From Ignavibacteria bacterium (GTDB lineage Bacteria > Bacteroidota > Ignavibacteria > Tepidaquicellales > Tepidaquicellaceae), in contig JAIBBK010000059.1 of NCBI GenBank assembly GCA_019694675.1, forward strand, positions 1 through 37,945: 37,945 nt of DNA, in the 5' to 3' direction. The first letter of the stretch is position 1. Each line of letters begins with the position of its first letter. The notes under the pieces were generated by a model. The model worked only from the letters and a program-made list of their open reading frames with translations, searched no databases and was not told the DNA's origin. Positions 1-9,532 of the stretch are shown here, piece by piece. The translations under genes were made by a program, and so were the position numbers.

Positions 1-348
1 GAGCTCATAAATTTCGCACCTGTTGACAGCGTGACAAGCTGTACTATTCCGTTTATCAACAACATCACGGACTCAAATCTTACCGTAGTCGATCAGAACT
101 ATCCCGAGATCGGACCGAGCAATCTGATACCTGCTGTCAAGGGTGTCTATACACCGGCTAGGGTAATTTACACATTCTTCAACGGCCAGGGTTGCACGAG
201 TTCTCCGATAGTGGTTGGATTCAAAGACGTGTTATCCAATCCGCGGATCATTTACATGACGATACCTGTCTATTTCCTGAACAGGGATCCGCAAGCATCC
301 AAAGAACTTTTCAGAAGAGTGTTCATAAGCGAATTCGGTTACAACTGA
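1..348 (+). CDS. Hypothetical protein, C-terminal part (5' end outside window)
   Basis: The frame is open from the first base of the window to the TGA at 346-348, so this is the last 115 residues of a longer gene. A GTG at 31 is in frame, but nothing suggests translation begins there. The visible part contains two cysteines and is rich in Asn, Pro and aromatic residues, which suits an extracytoplasmic protein. It ends in a basic-amphipathic stretch (SKELFRRVFISEFGYN). I do not recognise a family. Only 3 bases separate its stop from the ATG of the TonB receptor, so it is probably the upstream gene of the same operon and may be another envelope protein. That role is inferred only from context. 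Confidence 0.6.
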   Translation, partial: ELINFAPVDSVTSCTIPFINNITDSNLTVVDQNYPEIGPSNLIPAVKGVYTPARVIYTFFNGQGCTSSPIVVGFKDVLSNPRIIYMTIPVYFLNRDPQASKELFRRVFISEFGYN

Positions 349-351
349 TCT

Positions 352-3201
352 ATGAAGAGACCACAAACAACATATTTTCACTTCTTCGGAATTCTGACGA
401 TTGCATTGGTATGCATTTTGATTTCTGCATCGTCATATGTTTCCGCACAGACCGGCACGGGTTCAATCTCGGGTACTGTGAAGGATTCCTCCGGCATTCC
501 GCTTGACGGCGTCGTGATCAAAGTAAAGAGCACCTATCTCGGCGCAGTTTCCGATTATGAAGGCAAATACGTTATTAACGAAGTCACGCCGGGGGTATAC
601 ACACTTCAGGTTTCAGCAGAAGGATTCAAGACTACTGACTACACTGACATCAGAGTAAAGGAAGGCGAAAATCTGGAACTCAATCTTGTTCTCAAATCAA
701 CATCCTTCACTGTTGACCAGGAGATCGAGGTCGTAGGCGAACGCCCTCTCATGGACATTGAACAGACAAGCAGTTCTCACTTTGTCTCAAGTGATGACAT
801 ATCCAAATCAATTGTCACAACAGTCTCTGATGTGGTTTCGCAGCAGGCAGGCGTGGTGAAGCAGGACAATGAAATACACATCAGGGGCGGAAGAAATTAC
901 GAGAACTCATACATTGTTGACGGCGTGTCTGTGCAGGATCCGCTGTCAGGTACAGGCTACGGCCTGCAATTGTCCGCCAACTCCCTTGAGGAAGTAGAGG
1001 TCATTACAGGCGGCTACAACGCAGAATTCGGGCAGGCAACAAGCGGTGTTGTAAATGTAAGAACCAAGGAAGGGAAATACGAGCAGTACAATTTTTACAC
1101 ATCTTACCAAAGAGACAACTTCGGAGTTGATAAGAATTCAGGAAGCAGTTTCAACACTGACATTCTCGAGATGAATCTCAGCGGTCCGGAGCCATTGACA
1201 AAGTACATTCTCAATTCACTCGGACTCAGAGTGCCCGGCGAGATAACTTTGTTCGGAAGCTTCTTCATGGGAATCTCAGACGGATTCTATGCGAACGAGG
1301 GAGGCAAGACTGCAAGGCAGGTCTATTCTTCAACTTTCGGTGGAACGAAGTTTGCACCGAGGCAGGACAATTACTGGAACTGGCTCGGAAAGATCACATA
1401 CAGGCTGAACCAGACAATGAAACTGGGTTATTCTTTCAACCAATCTGTATCTATCAATCAGAACTCCAGTTCATTACAGACAAATCTCGAATATGTGCCG
1501 CCAAGTCCGGGTTATCAGTATGAATTTCAGGAGATTCTGGACAACGCAAACACATACACTCAGAACAGTCTGATCCATACAATGAACTGGTCGCAGTCAA
1601 CCGGACCCAAGACATTTTATGAAATAAAGCTCAGCAAATTCTTTACTACGCTCCGTGTTGATGCAAACGGCCTTAACTGGGATCAGTACAACGAACCTAT
1701 TGACATAACGAAGCCGCCTTTTCAGTACTACTACATTGACAGCACAAGAACCGGGCTGATTCCCGGCGACGGTTTTTATGATTACGGAAATCCTTACACA
1801 TGGCATGACCACTATGTTGATGAGTACTCAATCAAGGGCGACTTCACTTACAATGTTTCTACCAAGAACAAGATCAAGTCCGGAATTTCATTGAGTTTCC
1901 AGGAAATGCAGCTGGTGGATATTTATCAACCCTGGATAAAACCACTCGGACTTAATTACGACATATACAAAGTGTATCCTGCCTTTGGAGATATTTACGC
2001 TCAGCAAAGCCTTACATTCAAGGGCATGATACTCAATTACGGATTGAGACTTGATTATTGGCTGCCGGGAAAGTATGTGGATGATGCTGTTAACGACACT
2101 TCGATACAGACTATCCCCGATCAGACAAGGCAGGGCTATGAGGAAGATACATATTCGATCTTCGGCAGGAATGTCAAATTGTCCCTTTCTCCGAGAATCG
2201 GCATATCGCATCCGATCACAAACAATCAGACACTCTTCTTCTCATACGGCCACTTCTCCAAGAGGCCGAAGCCGCAGTTTGTGTATGCAAAGCTGAGCCC
2301 GCAAAGCGCACAGTCCACATTCCAGAAATTCGGAAATCCGAATCTGAATCCTGAAACGACAGTAGCATATGAACTCGGAATCAGGAACCAGTTTACAAAC
2401 GACGATGTGCTTACGGTTACGGCTTACTATAAAAACATCTATGACTATGTGACCACAAGAACAATACTCCTCAACAGCGGAAGATATCTCGGAAAGTCTT
2501 TCATCACATATTTCAATCAGGATTACGCGAGACTGCGCGGCGTGGAAGTGGAATTCAAGAAGAGAATCGGATCATGGTTCAACGGCAAATTCAACTTCAC
2601 CTATTCAGTTGCAACAGGCAAGAGCAACAACGCCGATCAGGGATTTCTTGTAGCTTCGAGAAATGCTCAGGAATCTATATCGGAGTATTATCTGTCATGG
2701 GATAAACCGATTCAGGCCAGCGCAAATCTTTTCTTTGATGTCAGGAAAGGACAGGGCATATTCGGTTTTGCAAGGAATGTCCTGGATGATTTTTCCATCA
2801 AGTCAAGGATATTCTTCCAGTCCGGGAAAAGATATACACAGCAGATCCTCGTAGGTGAGCTGGAAAACGGCAGACCTGAATATGAGGCCGACATAGACAA
2901 TCCCAACGGTGAGGTGGGAGAAAGCTGGTTCTGGATAGACCTCGACATTGACAAGTATTTCTATATAAACAATCTTCAGTTTGTTGTGAGTTTGAACATC
3001 ACAAACCTCTTTGACACTGAGAACTCGACCATAATCAACCCTGTCACGGGGCGAGCTTATGTTTACGGAGATCCGACTCCGAACTTCTATAATGATCCGT
3101 TGTACCCAGACCTTCAGGCGCCGATCACGCCGTATCCCTACGACCCTGCGCGGTTCCTGACACCAAGGCAGATCAAATTCGGAGTATCGGTGAAACTATG
3201 A
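352..3201 (+). CDS. TonB-dependent receptor with carboxypeptidase-regulatory-like N-terminal domain
   Basis: A 949-aa outer-membrane protein. Residues 1-32 form a signal peptide ending around VSAQ. Residues about 36-115 form a carboxypeptidase-D regulatory-like beta-sandwich (GSISGTVKDSSGIPLDGV, then DYEGKYVINEVTPGVYTL). An EIEVVGERP stretch near residue 125 resembles a TonB box. Residues about 130-245 are the plug, with the typical IHIRGGRNYENSYIVDGV and GGYNAEFGQATSGVVNV motifs. The rest alternates like a 22-strand barrel and ends RQIKFGVSVKL. Such receptors import siderophores, glycans or other large solutes with TonB energy; the substrate cannot be told from sequence. In this phylum related receptors often sit next to PorV-like genes, as here. 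It overlaps the next gene by 4 nt (ATGA), so translation is probably coupled. Confidence 0.93.
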   Translation: MKRPQTTYFHFFGILTIALVCILISASSYVSAQTGTGSISGTVKDSSGIPLDGVVIKVKSTYLGAVSDYEGKYVINEVTPGVYTLQVSAEGFKTTDYTDIRVKEGENLELNLVLKSTSFTVDQEIEVVGERPLMDIEQTSSSHFVSSDDISKSIVTTVSDVVSQQAGVVKQDNEIHIRGGRNYENSYIVDGVSVQDPLSGTGYGLQLSANSLEEVEVITGGYNAEFGQATSGVVNVRTKEGKYEQYNFYTSYQRDNFGVDKNSGSSFNTDILEMNLSGPEPLTKYILNSLGLRVPGEITLFGSFFMGISDGFYANEGGKTARQVYSSTFGGTKFAPRQDNYWNWLGKITYRLNQTMKLGYSFNQSVSINQNSSSLQTNLEYVPPSPGYQYEFQEILDNANTYTQNSLIHTMNWSQSTGPKTFYEIKLSKFFTTLRVDANGLNWDQYNEPIDITKPPFQYYYIDSTRTGLIPGDGFYDYGNPYTWHDHYVDEYSIKGDFTYNVSTKNKIKSGISLSFQEMQLVDIYQPWIKPLGLNYDIYKVYPAFGDIYAQQSLTFKGMILNYGLRLDYWLPGKYVDDAVNDTSIQTIPDQTRQGYEEDTYSIFGRNVKLSLSPRIGISHPITNNQTLFFSYGHFSKRPKPQFVYAKLSPQSAQSTFQKFGNPNLNPETTVAYELGIRNQFTNDDVLTVTAYYKNIYDYVTTRTILLNSGRYLGKSFITYFNQDYARLRGVEVEFKKRIGSWFNGKFNFTYSVATGKSNNADQGFLVASRNAQESISEYYLSWDKPIQASANLFFDVRKGQGIFGFARNVLDDFSIKSRIFFQSGKRYTQQILVGELENGRPEYEADIDNPNGEVGESWFWIDLDIDKYFYINNLQFVVSLNITNLFDTENSTIINPVTGRAYVYGDPTPNFYNDPLYPDLQAPITPYPYDPARFLTPRQIKFGVSVKL

Positions 3202-4226
3202 AGATGATGAAGTCAAATACCATGCGCCGCCTTAACAAGACCTTGATATTTCTTGCATTCATTTTTGCAGCTGGCTATCCAGGAGAATCCCGGGCACAAC
3301 TTTTTCCAAACCTTGGCGGACAAAGAACTGGTACTGCAGCTCTGCAATTCCTGAAGATTGGCACAAGTGCAAGAGCTACAGGGATGGGAGAATCATTTGT
3401 TGCGGTCTCGGATGATATCACATCGCTGTACTGGAACCCCGCGGGCCTCGTGCAGTTCAACGATATGGGAGTGACTTTCTCATACACTCAGTGGTTCGTT
3501 GACACCAAACTCGGCAATTTCGGTGGCGTTTATCAGTTTGGCGGAGGTAACGCAATAGGCCTGAGCGTAACTTCGCTTCAGACTGAAGACATGAAGGTTA
3601 CGACGGAATTTCAACCGCAGGGAACGGGTGAATATTTTAAGTTCTCTGATCTCGCAGTTGGGCTTTCTTTTGCAAAGAGAATGACTGAACAATTCTCATT
3701 CGGCGCAACCATAAAGTATGTTCGTGAAGAACTTGGAGTATTGAAAATGGAAGGCGTGCTCGGAGACCTCGCCACCTTTTACAGGACCGGACTGGGAACG
3801 TCAAGATTCGCGATCGTCATTTCAAACTTTGGAGGCCAGGTTTCACCTTCAGGCGAAGCGCCTTTGGTTAACGGCAGTACGGCCAGTTCATTTCAGAAGT
3901 TTCCGCCGCCGACTTCCTTTCAGCTCGGATTTGCCATTGAGCCGTATCAGAACAAAGAAAACAGGATCACAACTTCAGTACAGCTTAACAGTCCTACTGA
4001 TAATGCGGAGAACCTCAGCTTCGGAGTTGAATACGCCTATAAGGAATTCCTTATGTTCAGAGGCGGATACAAGGTCAATGTTGATGCAGAGAATTTTTCG
4101 GCAGGCATCGGACTGAAGTTTCCAATTTCATTTGCGAACGCAAGCCTGGATTATTCCGTTGCAAACTACAGGGCGCTTGGGCTCGCACAAAGATTCACTC
4201 TAAACGTCTTAATGCCCAACAAATGA
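3198..4226 (+). CDS. PorV/PorQ-family outer-membrane protein
   Basis: A 342-aa protein with an N-terminal signal sequence; cleavage is probable after ESRA (about residue 33). A second Met at residue 9 could be the true start, which would shorten the n-region. The mature protein begins with the family hallmarks: AALQFLKIGTSARATGMGESFVA, then a short DDITSLYWNPAGL block (about residues 72-84), followed by an amphipathic beta-barrel. PorV, the best-known member, is a T9SS shuttle barrel that binds cargo C-terminal domains. PorV-like paralogues are numerous in Ignavibacteria, so this copy may be a paralogue tied to the neighbouring TonB receptor and not the T9SS PorV itself. It overlaps both neighbours by 4 nt. 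Confidence 0.82.
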   Translation: MKMMKSNTMRRLNKTLIFLAFIFAAGYPGESRAQLFPNLGGQRTGTAALQFLKIGTSARATGMGESFVAVSDDITSLYWNPAGLVQFNDMGVTFSYTQWFVDTKLGNFGGVYQFGGGNAIGLSVTSLQTEDMKVTTEFQPQGTGEYFKFSDLAVGLSFAKRMTEQFSFGATIKYVREELGVLKMEGVLGDLATFYRTGLGTSRFAIVISNFGGQVSPSGEAPLVNGSTASSFQKFPPPTSFQLGFAIEPYQNKENRITTSVQLNSPTDNAENLSFGVEYAYKEFLMFRGGYKVNVDAENFSAGIGLKFPISFANASLDYSVANYRALGLAQRFTLNVLMPNK

Positions 4227-5305
4227 TGAAGCATTACAAAGCCATTTTACTGATCCTTATGTTTGCGTTGACATCATCTGCATTCATTTCCTGCGGAGAC
4301 AAGACGGACCTGTCCCAGTTTCCGACAAACGGAGGTTCTGACCCGAATGTCGGAGAGGTGGTATATGTTCAGATATCGCCTTCGTGGAATCAGTTCAACA
4401 AACCAGAGGCCGTTTACCTTGGCAAAGAACCGCTGATCTATGTGGCTGATACAAAGAACAACAGGGTTGTTCAGCTTGATCTCTCCGGAACGGAAATAGG
4501 TTCAATGAGCTTCAGCAATCCAAAGGCAATTGCTCAGGATTACAACTTTGATCTTCTTGTGATAGCAGACAGTGTGGCAGGAGTTGATACAATTAATGTC
4601 GTTTACAGAATGAATCTTTATGAGACAGGCGGCTTTCTTGCCAATGCAGTTAAGAATACGTATATAACCAGCGCTTATCCGACACCGACCACAAGCAGAA
4701 GCAGAAGGTTCACAGGTATATCTGTGTATCCCGACAACAAGATAATAGTTTCAAGATCAGGCCCGGACAATTCAAATGTGATAGACGCCGACAACGCACT
4801 TCTTACGATTACAGGAAGGAACACGATCAGTAATGTGACTGTTCTGTCCGGTTTTCAGCCGACCGGTAACGGAATCTACTCAATTGAAAAGTCTTCCGGA
4901 GTTGCAACATTCAGCAACAATTATACAGACTTCATACTGATAAGGAACACAACTGACTTCGGGTTCAAGGTTGAATGGTTTGTATATGACAATGTGAAGG
5001 GTACCTATGATCCCAGGTTCATTCCCGGCGAAGATGTGGACATAATTACATATCAGCTCGGAACACCTGAGTCAATAACACTTGACCCTAACAATAATAT
5101 TTTTGTTGTGGACAACCAAAGAGACTCACTGTATAAGTTCAACGCAGCCGGAGAACTCAGGCCTGAATCATTCGGAGGAACAGGCTCAGGCGATAAGCAG
5201 CTCAATAATCCAATGGGTGTATCCTTCTTCGACAAGGTTCTATACATTGCCGACACTGACAATAACCGCATAGTCAGATATAAACTGTCAACAGACATCA
5301 ATTAA
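4223..5305 (+). CDS. NHL-repeat beta-propeller lipoprotein
   Basis: A 360-aa protein. Its N-terminus is a lipoprotein signal (hydrophobic core followed by SSAFISC; Cys at about residue 24), so it should be lipidated and membrane anchored. The body carries NHL-type repeats: YVADTKNNRVVQLDLSG near residue 73, FVVDNQRDSLYKFNAAGEL near 294, and YIADTDNNRIVRYKLS at the C-terminus. These build a beta-propeller normally used for protein or ligand binding. It overlaps the PorV-like gene by 4 nt (ATGA) and ends in a TAA directly followed by the next start, so it belongs to the same transcript. A binding partner for the TonB/PorV-like barrels at the outer membrane is plausible but inferred. Confidence 0.8.
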   Translation: MMKHYKAILLILMFALTSSAFISCGDKTDLSQFPTNGGSDPNVGEVVYVQISPSWNQFNKPEAVYLGKEPLIYVADTKNNRVVQLDLSGTEIGSMSFSNPKAIAQDYNFDLLVIADSVAGVDTINVVYRMNLYETGGFLANAVKNTYITSAYPTPTTSRSRRFTGISVYPDNKIIVSRSGPDNSNVIDADNALLTITGRNTISNVTVLSGFQPTGNGIYSIEKSSGVATFSNNYTDFILIRNTTDFGFKVEWFVYDNVKGTYDPRFIPGEDVDIITYQLGTPESITLDPNNNIFVVDNQRDSLYKFNAAGELRPESFGGTGSGDKQLNNPMGVSFFDKVLYIADTDNNRIVRYKLSTDIN

Positions 5306-7099
5306 TTGTCAGGAACAAGGGCAAAGCAGTCAAACCGCAGCAAATCAGCAAAACCAGCAAAGGAACTGAACCCGGCAATTGAGTATTCATTGCTGTTCGT
5401 CTTTGCGCTCTTCATTATACTGTTCACAACTTTCAAGATCACAGGGGATGATGATGTATTCTGGCATCTTGCCACAGGCAGATACATCATTGAGACCGGT
5501 CATGTTCCTTCTGCCGATATTTTCGGGTTCGCAACACAGGGACAGGAGTGGATGCCCTTTGAATGGGGGTGGGATGTGCTTACATACGGCCTCTTTAATC
5601 TCGGAGGATATGAAGCTCTCTCGGTCTTCCGTACCCTGATATTCCTATCCATCTTCTGGATCTTTTATTTCGTCCTGAAGAAATTCAAAGTACCTGCAGT
5701 TCTCTCCGTTGCATTTATGATACTGCTGGCGTTCGGAATTATGGACCGGCTCACTCCAAGGCCTCATGCCGCATCCTTGCTGTTCATGTCCTCGCTTGTA
5801 TATATCTTCTGCGATATCCGGTACTTCAGAAGAGGATCTTCTAAGCTGATGTATCTTTTGCCGGTAATTTTCCTTTTATGGGCAAACATACATATGGGAA
5901 TTATTGCCGGACTCTTTTTCTTTGCCGTTTACCTTGCGGCCGAATACATAAACTACCACAACAGAAAGAGTTCTGTCCAGCCTCTTGAAACCAAGCAGCT
6001 GAAATTGCTTACGATGCTGTTCCTGCTCTCGGTGGTGCTTGCTCTGGCAAATCCGAACTTCATACAGACATATGTATACGCGTATGAGCATACCAAGATG
6101 AAGATGCTTGAGACGATCAACGAATGGAAATCGCCGTTTGATTCAATGTTTGGGACAGGATTTGTGACCACTATCTATAAAGTGTTTCTGTTCGGCGGCC
6201 TGACAATCCTCTACTATTCATTCAGGAAGAGAGACGTATTCCCCGCCCTGGTCTACGTTTCGTTTGCATTGTATTCCGTCCGTGCTGTCAGGTTCACGGT
6301 GGATTACCTTATCATCATATTTGTCTTCTTGGTAGTTTCCATTGATTTCCTGCTGGATGAAGCCGGAAAGAGGAAGTTGAAAGAATTCCTTAACAAGAGT
6401 CTGATTCCCTATGCCCTTGCAGGCACTCTGCTGATCTACCTGATCATCAACATCCCCAACAACAAGCTGTACCTTGAACAGCTTCAGTATTACAGGGTTT
6501 TTGGTTTCGGCATCAATCCGGATTTCATTCCCGTGCAGATGTTTGACTTCATGAAGGAGAACCGCATCCCCCAAACCGGTGAGAGGCCTTTGAACCACTT
6601 TGGCACGGGAGGGTTCCTTGTTTGGAATTTCCCTGAAGCCAGGAATTTCATTGACAGCCGTAACCTGAACGATGAGATCTTCAGTGAATACAGTTCGCTT
6701 ATGATGAAAAGGCCGGGCTTTGAAAACAAGCTCAGACAATATGATTTTGACTATTCCATGTACCTTGCACCGGACCTTGTCAGACAGCCTTCTGAAATGG
6801 AACAGACGATCGTATCCTATATGAGCAGGAAGCCGGATGAATGGAAGCTCGTTTTCTGGGACGATAAATCATTTCTATTCTTGAAAAACTTGCCTAAGTT
6901 CAAAGAGATCATTGACAAATACGAATACAGGTATGCAACGCCGTACAACCTGATCTACAACAAACAGGTCATTGAAAACGCATTGAAGAATGATCCTGAG
7001 AGACTGAAATCGGAGATCGGCCGTAAACTTTCCGAAGATCCGAATGGTCTTATAATTAACACAATCAATCGTAATTTCGCATCCAAACTAAATAAATAA
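5306..7099 (+). CDS. Polytopic membrane protein, GT-C glycosyltransferase-like
   Basis: A 597-aa protein with a basic N-terminal tail, about ten to twelve hydrophobic segments in residues 27-390, and a soluble C-terminal third. The first extracytoplasmic loop contains DDDVFWHLATGRYI followed by an EWMPFEWGWDVL stretch. An acidic pair in this loop is the catalytic hallmark of GT-C lipid-phosphosugar-dependent glycosyltransferases, and the H/W-rich pattern resembles a large uncharacterised GT-C-like group. The donor and acceptor are unknown. The start is unusual: a TTG placed immediately after, and in the same frame as, the TAA of the upstream gene, with no clear Shine-Dalgarno. Translation probably depends on reinitiation. 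No other good start exists before the first membrane segment. Confidence 0.72.
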   Translation: MSGTRAKQSNRSKSAKPAKELNPAIEYSLLFVFALFIILFTTFKITGDDDVFWHLATGRYIIETGHVPSADIFGFATQGQEWMPFEWGWDVLTYGLFNLGGYEALSVFRTLIFLSIFWIFYFVLKKFKVPAVLSVAFMILLAFGIMDRLTPRPHAASLLFMSSLVYIFCDIRYFRRGSSKLMYLLPVIFLLWANIHMGIIAGLFFFAVYLAAEYINYHNRKSSVQPLETKQLKLLTMLFLLSVVLALANPNFIQTYVYAYEHTKMKMLETINEWKSPFDSMFGTGFVTTIYKVFLFGGLTILYYSFRKRDVFPALVYVSFALYSVRAVRFTVDYLIIIFVFLVVSIDFLLDEAGKRKLKEFLNKSLIPYALAGTLLIYLIINIPNNKLYLEQLQYYRVFGFGINPDFIPVQMFDFMKENRIPQTGERPLNHFGTGGFLVWNFPEARNFIDSRNLNDEIFSEYSSLMMKRPGFENKLRQYDFDYSMYLAPDLVRQPSEMEQTIVSYMSRKPDEWKLVFWDDKSFLFLKNLPKFKEIIDKYEYRYATPYNLIYNKQVIENALKNDPERLKSEIGRKLSEDPNGLIINTINRNFASKLNK

Positions 7100-7101
7100 C
7101 A

Positions 7102-9450
7102 ATGAACAAACTGACCACCATACTTCTGTTTTTATTGATCTCTACGGCATCCTATTCACAGGTAGTTCCTATTAGATCAATCACCAATAACAACTCAAAC
7201 GGTGTTCCGCTTGATACAGGCCAGTTCAAGACAGTGGCAGGTGTGGTGACAGTTGCGAATCAGTTTGGCGGGCCTTCTTACATACAGGATAATGAAGCCG
7301 GCATTGCCATATTTTACAACGACTTTTCGGCTGCGATTCAGATCGGAGATTCAGTGATCGTTACCGCCAAGCTCTCTCACTTCAACGGGCTGACCGAGCT
7401 TGTGTACTCCACTGTGGGAGGCACCCCATCGTTCACAATTGTTGACTCCAACAAGACCTTTGAAGCCATTATAATCAGCCTTCAGCAGTTCAATTCGCAG
7501 GCATGGAATGCACATGAAGAATTCGAAGGAAGGCTTGTCCGATTCAACGGATTGACTATCAGCTCAACAGGCAATTTTCAGGCAAACACCAATTATAACG
7601 TTTCCGATGCATCCGGCACGGGACAGTTAAGAATTGACAACAATACAAATCTGGTTGGAACGGTCATTCCGACCGGCACATTCGACTGTATTGCCGCCGC
7701 TTCGCAGTTTGACAATTCGGCGCCGTACAGTACCGGTTACCAGTTCCTTCCCCGCTTTACCAGCGACATAATACAAGGCGGAGGGCCCGTCATTCTTACA
7801 TCACCCTTTGAAGCATCTATTTCGTCCAATTCTGTAACTCTGAACTGGACAACTCAATCGCCGGGCGATTCAAAGATAAAGTACTTCCGTTCAGATTCAC
7901 TGGGACAGCCGGCGGTATTTACGGATTCAGTTTTCAGCGGCACACAAACCACAAGCCATTCACTGACTTTGAATAACCTTGATGCTGGCAAGATCTATTA
8001 TGCAGTTGCCTATTCAACCAACGGAAGCGGAACCAGCATCAGCGCACCGAAATATTTCTCGACTTCTTCCCCGGCATCATCAACCGGAAAGATGGAAGTT
8101 TACTTCAACAAGTCGGTTGACAACAGCTACGCAATGCCCGGAAACAATGCCATAGGTGATGCAGATCTCAGAGAACGGCTGATGCAGAGGATCGATTCGG
8201 CAACGAAGTCAATTGACCTGGCAATGTACTCATTCAATGAGATCACACAGATAAGGGACAGGCTCATTAATGCTCTGGCGAGGGGCGTAAAGATACGGAT
8301 GGTTTACGATCACAGAGACGGACAGATTCAGTCGCTTGTTCAGGATCTCATCAATGCAGGCATAAAAGTTCAGCAAAGGCCTGTCGGGTCGAACATAATG
8401 CATAACAAGTTCTTCATCTTTGATGCAAGGGACAATTCCTCTGCCTCCGATGACTGGCTCTGGACAGGATCTGCCAACATTACAAATGATCAGTTTTATT
8501 CTGATGTGCAGAATGTCATTTTTATACAGGACCAGGCTCTTTGCAACACTTACACAAGGGAATTTGAAGAAATGTGGGGATCTCACAATGAAGTCAATAA
8601 TCCTTCGAATGCAAAATTCGGTTCTGCCAAGGCAGACAACACGCCGCATCTCTTCTATATCCGTGGAAGGAAAGTAGAGTGTTACTTCTCCCCTTCCGAC
8701 GGAGTTTCCACTGTGATCGAAAATGCAATCCGCAACCAGACTTCCAAGTCCATAATGTTCTGTGCCTTTGCATTTACCAGATTCCAGATCGCCAACAGCA
8801 TGAAATCACAGTTTGCACCTCCGCAGAAGATGGTAAGAGGCGTTTTTGACGACGGAAACGGCACAGACCCTTCAAGCGTATATCCTGAAATGAAGGGAAT
8901 CGGAGGAAGCATACCGTGGAATCCTGCAGCACCTGTTTATCTGGACGGTCAGAGCGGATTGATGCACAGCAAGTACATTTTGATTGACGCAGATATGCCG
9001 TCAAGCGATCCGATCGTTCAGACAGGTTCATACAATTATTCAAATGCTGCCACTACCGGAAATGATGAAAACGTAATTCTCGTTTATGATTCGCTCATAG
9101 CCAATCAGTATTATCAGGAATTTGCAAAACGCTACACCATGGCAGGCGGAAGTATATCTGTCGAACAGATCTCAACTGCAGTTCCTGAAGCTTTTGTGCT
9201 TGAACAGAATTATCCGAATCCATTCAATCCGTCAACAACAATAGAATTTTCGATCAGCAGATCTTCATCAGTGAGCCTGAAGATCTATAATTCAATCGGG
9301 CAGTTGGTAGATGAGCTATCGAATGAGTTCTACAGCCCTGGAACGTACAGAATCCGGTTCAAATCCGACGGCTTGTCGAGCGGAGTTTATTACTACAGAC
9401 TGCAGGCCGGTGATTTTTCAGAGACAAGGTCAATGGTCCTTGTGAAGTAA
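7102..9450 (+). CDS. Secreted phospholipase D-fold protein with OB-like, FN3 and T9SS sorting domains
   Basis: A 782-aa protein with a signal peptide (cleavage near SYSQ, residue 20). Residues about 20-215 resemble an OB-fold of the type found in secreted nucleases. Residues about 225-320 form a fibronectin type III-like domain. Residues about 330-690 hold a complete two-motif PLD domain: HNKFFIFD (H434, K436, D441) followed by GSANITN, and HSKYILID (H622, K624, D629) followed by GSYNYSNAA. The C-terminus from about 694 is a type A T9SS domain (EQNYPNPFNPSTTIEF near 702), so it is exported across the outer membrane and probably surface attached. The fold serves lipases and nucleases; the OB-like module favours a nuclease, by inference. 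It starts 2 bases after the GT-C-like gene. Confidence 0.88.
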   Translation: MNKLTTILLFLLISTASYSQVVPIRSITNNNSNGVPLDTGQFKTVAGVVTVANQFGGPSYIQDNEAGIAIFYNDFSAAIQIGDSVIVTAKLSHFNGLTELVYSTVGGTPSFTIVDSNKTFEAIIISLQQFNSQAWNAHEEFEGRLVRFNGLTISSTGNFQANTNYNVSDASGTGQLRIDNNTNLVGTVIPTGTFDCIAAASQFDNSAPYSTGYQFLPRFTSDIIQGGGPVILTSPFEASISSNSVTLNWTTQSPGDSKIKYFRSDSLGQPAVFTDSVFSGTQTTSHSLTLNNLDAGKIYYAVAYSTNGSGTSISAPKYFSTSSPASSTGKMEVYFNKSVDNSYAMPGNNAIGDADLRERLMQRIDSATKSIDLAMYSFNEITQIRDRLINALARGVKIRMVYDHRDGQIQSLVQDLINAGIKVQQRPVGSNIMHNKFFIFDARDNSSASDDWLWTGSANITNDQFYSDVQNVIFIQDQALCNTYTREFEEMWGSHNEVNNPSNAKFGSAKADNTPHLFYIRGRKVECYFSPSDGVSTVIENAIRNQTSKSIMFCAFAFTRFQIANSMKSQFAPPQKMVRGVFDDGNGTDPSSVYPEMKGIGGSIPWNPAAPVYLDGQSGLMHSKYILIDADMPSSDPIVQTGSYNYSNAATTGNDENVILVYDSLIANQYYQEFAKRYTMAGGSISVEQISTAVPEAFVLEQNYPNPFNPSTTIEFSISRSSSVSLKIYNSIGQLVDELSNEFYSPGTYRIRFKSDGLSSGVYYYRLQAGDFSETRSMVLVK

Positions 9451-9532
9451 TTGTGAATTTTCGGGAATAAAATGAAACAATTTTATGGAAGGTCGTGTTA
9501 ATCAATAAGTTGACAATCCAAACAGTTTCACA

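Noticed and set aside
6218..6739. 173-aa open frame on the - strand inside the GT-C-like gene
   Set aside because: It lies wholly antisense to a well-supported membrane-protein gene, has no recognisable family and no start signals; it is a codon-bias shadow.
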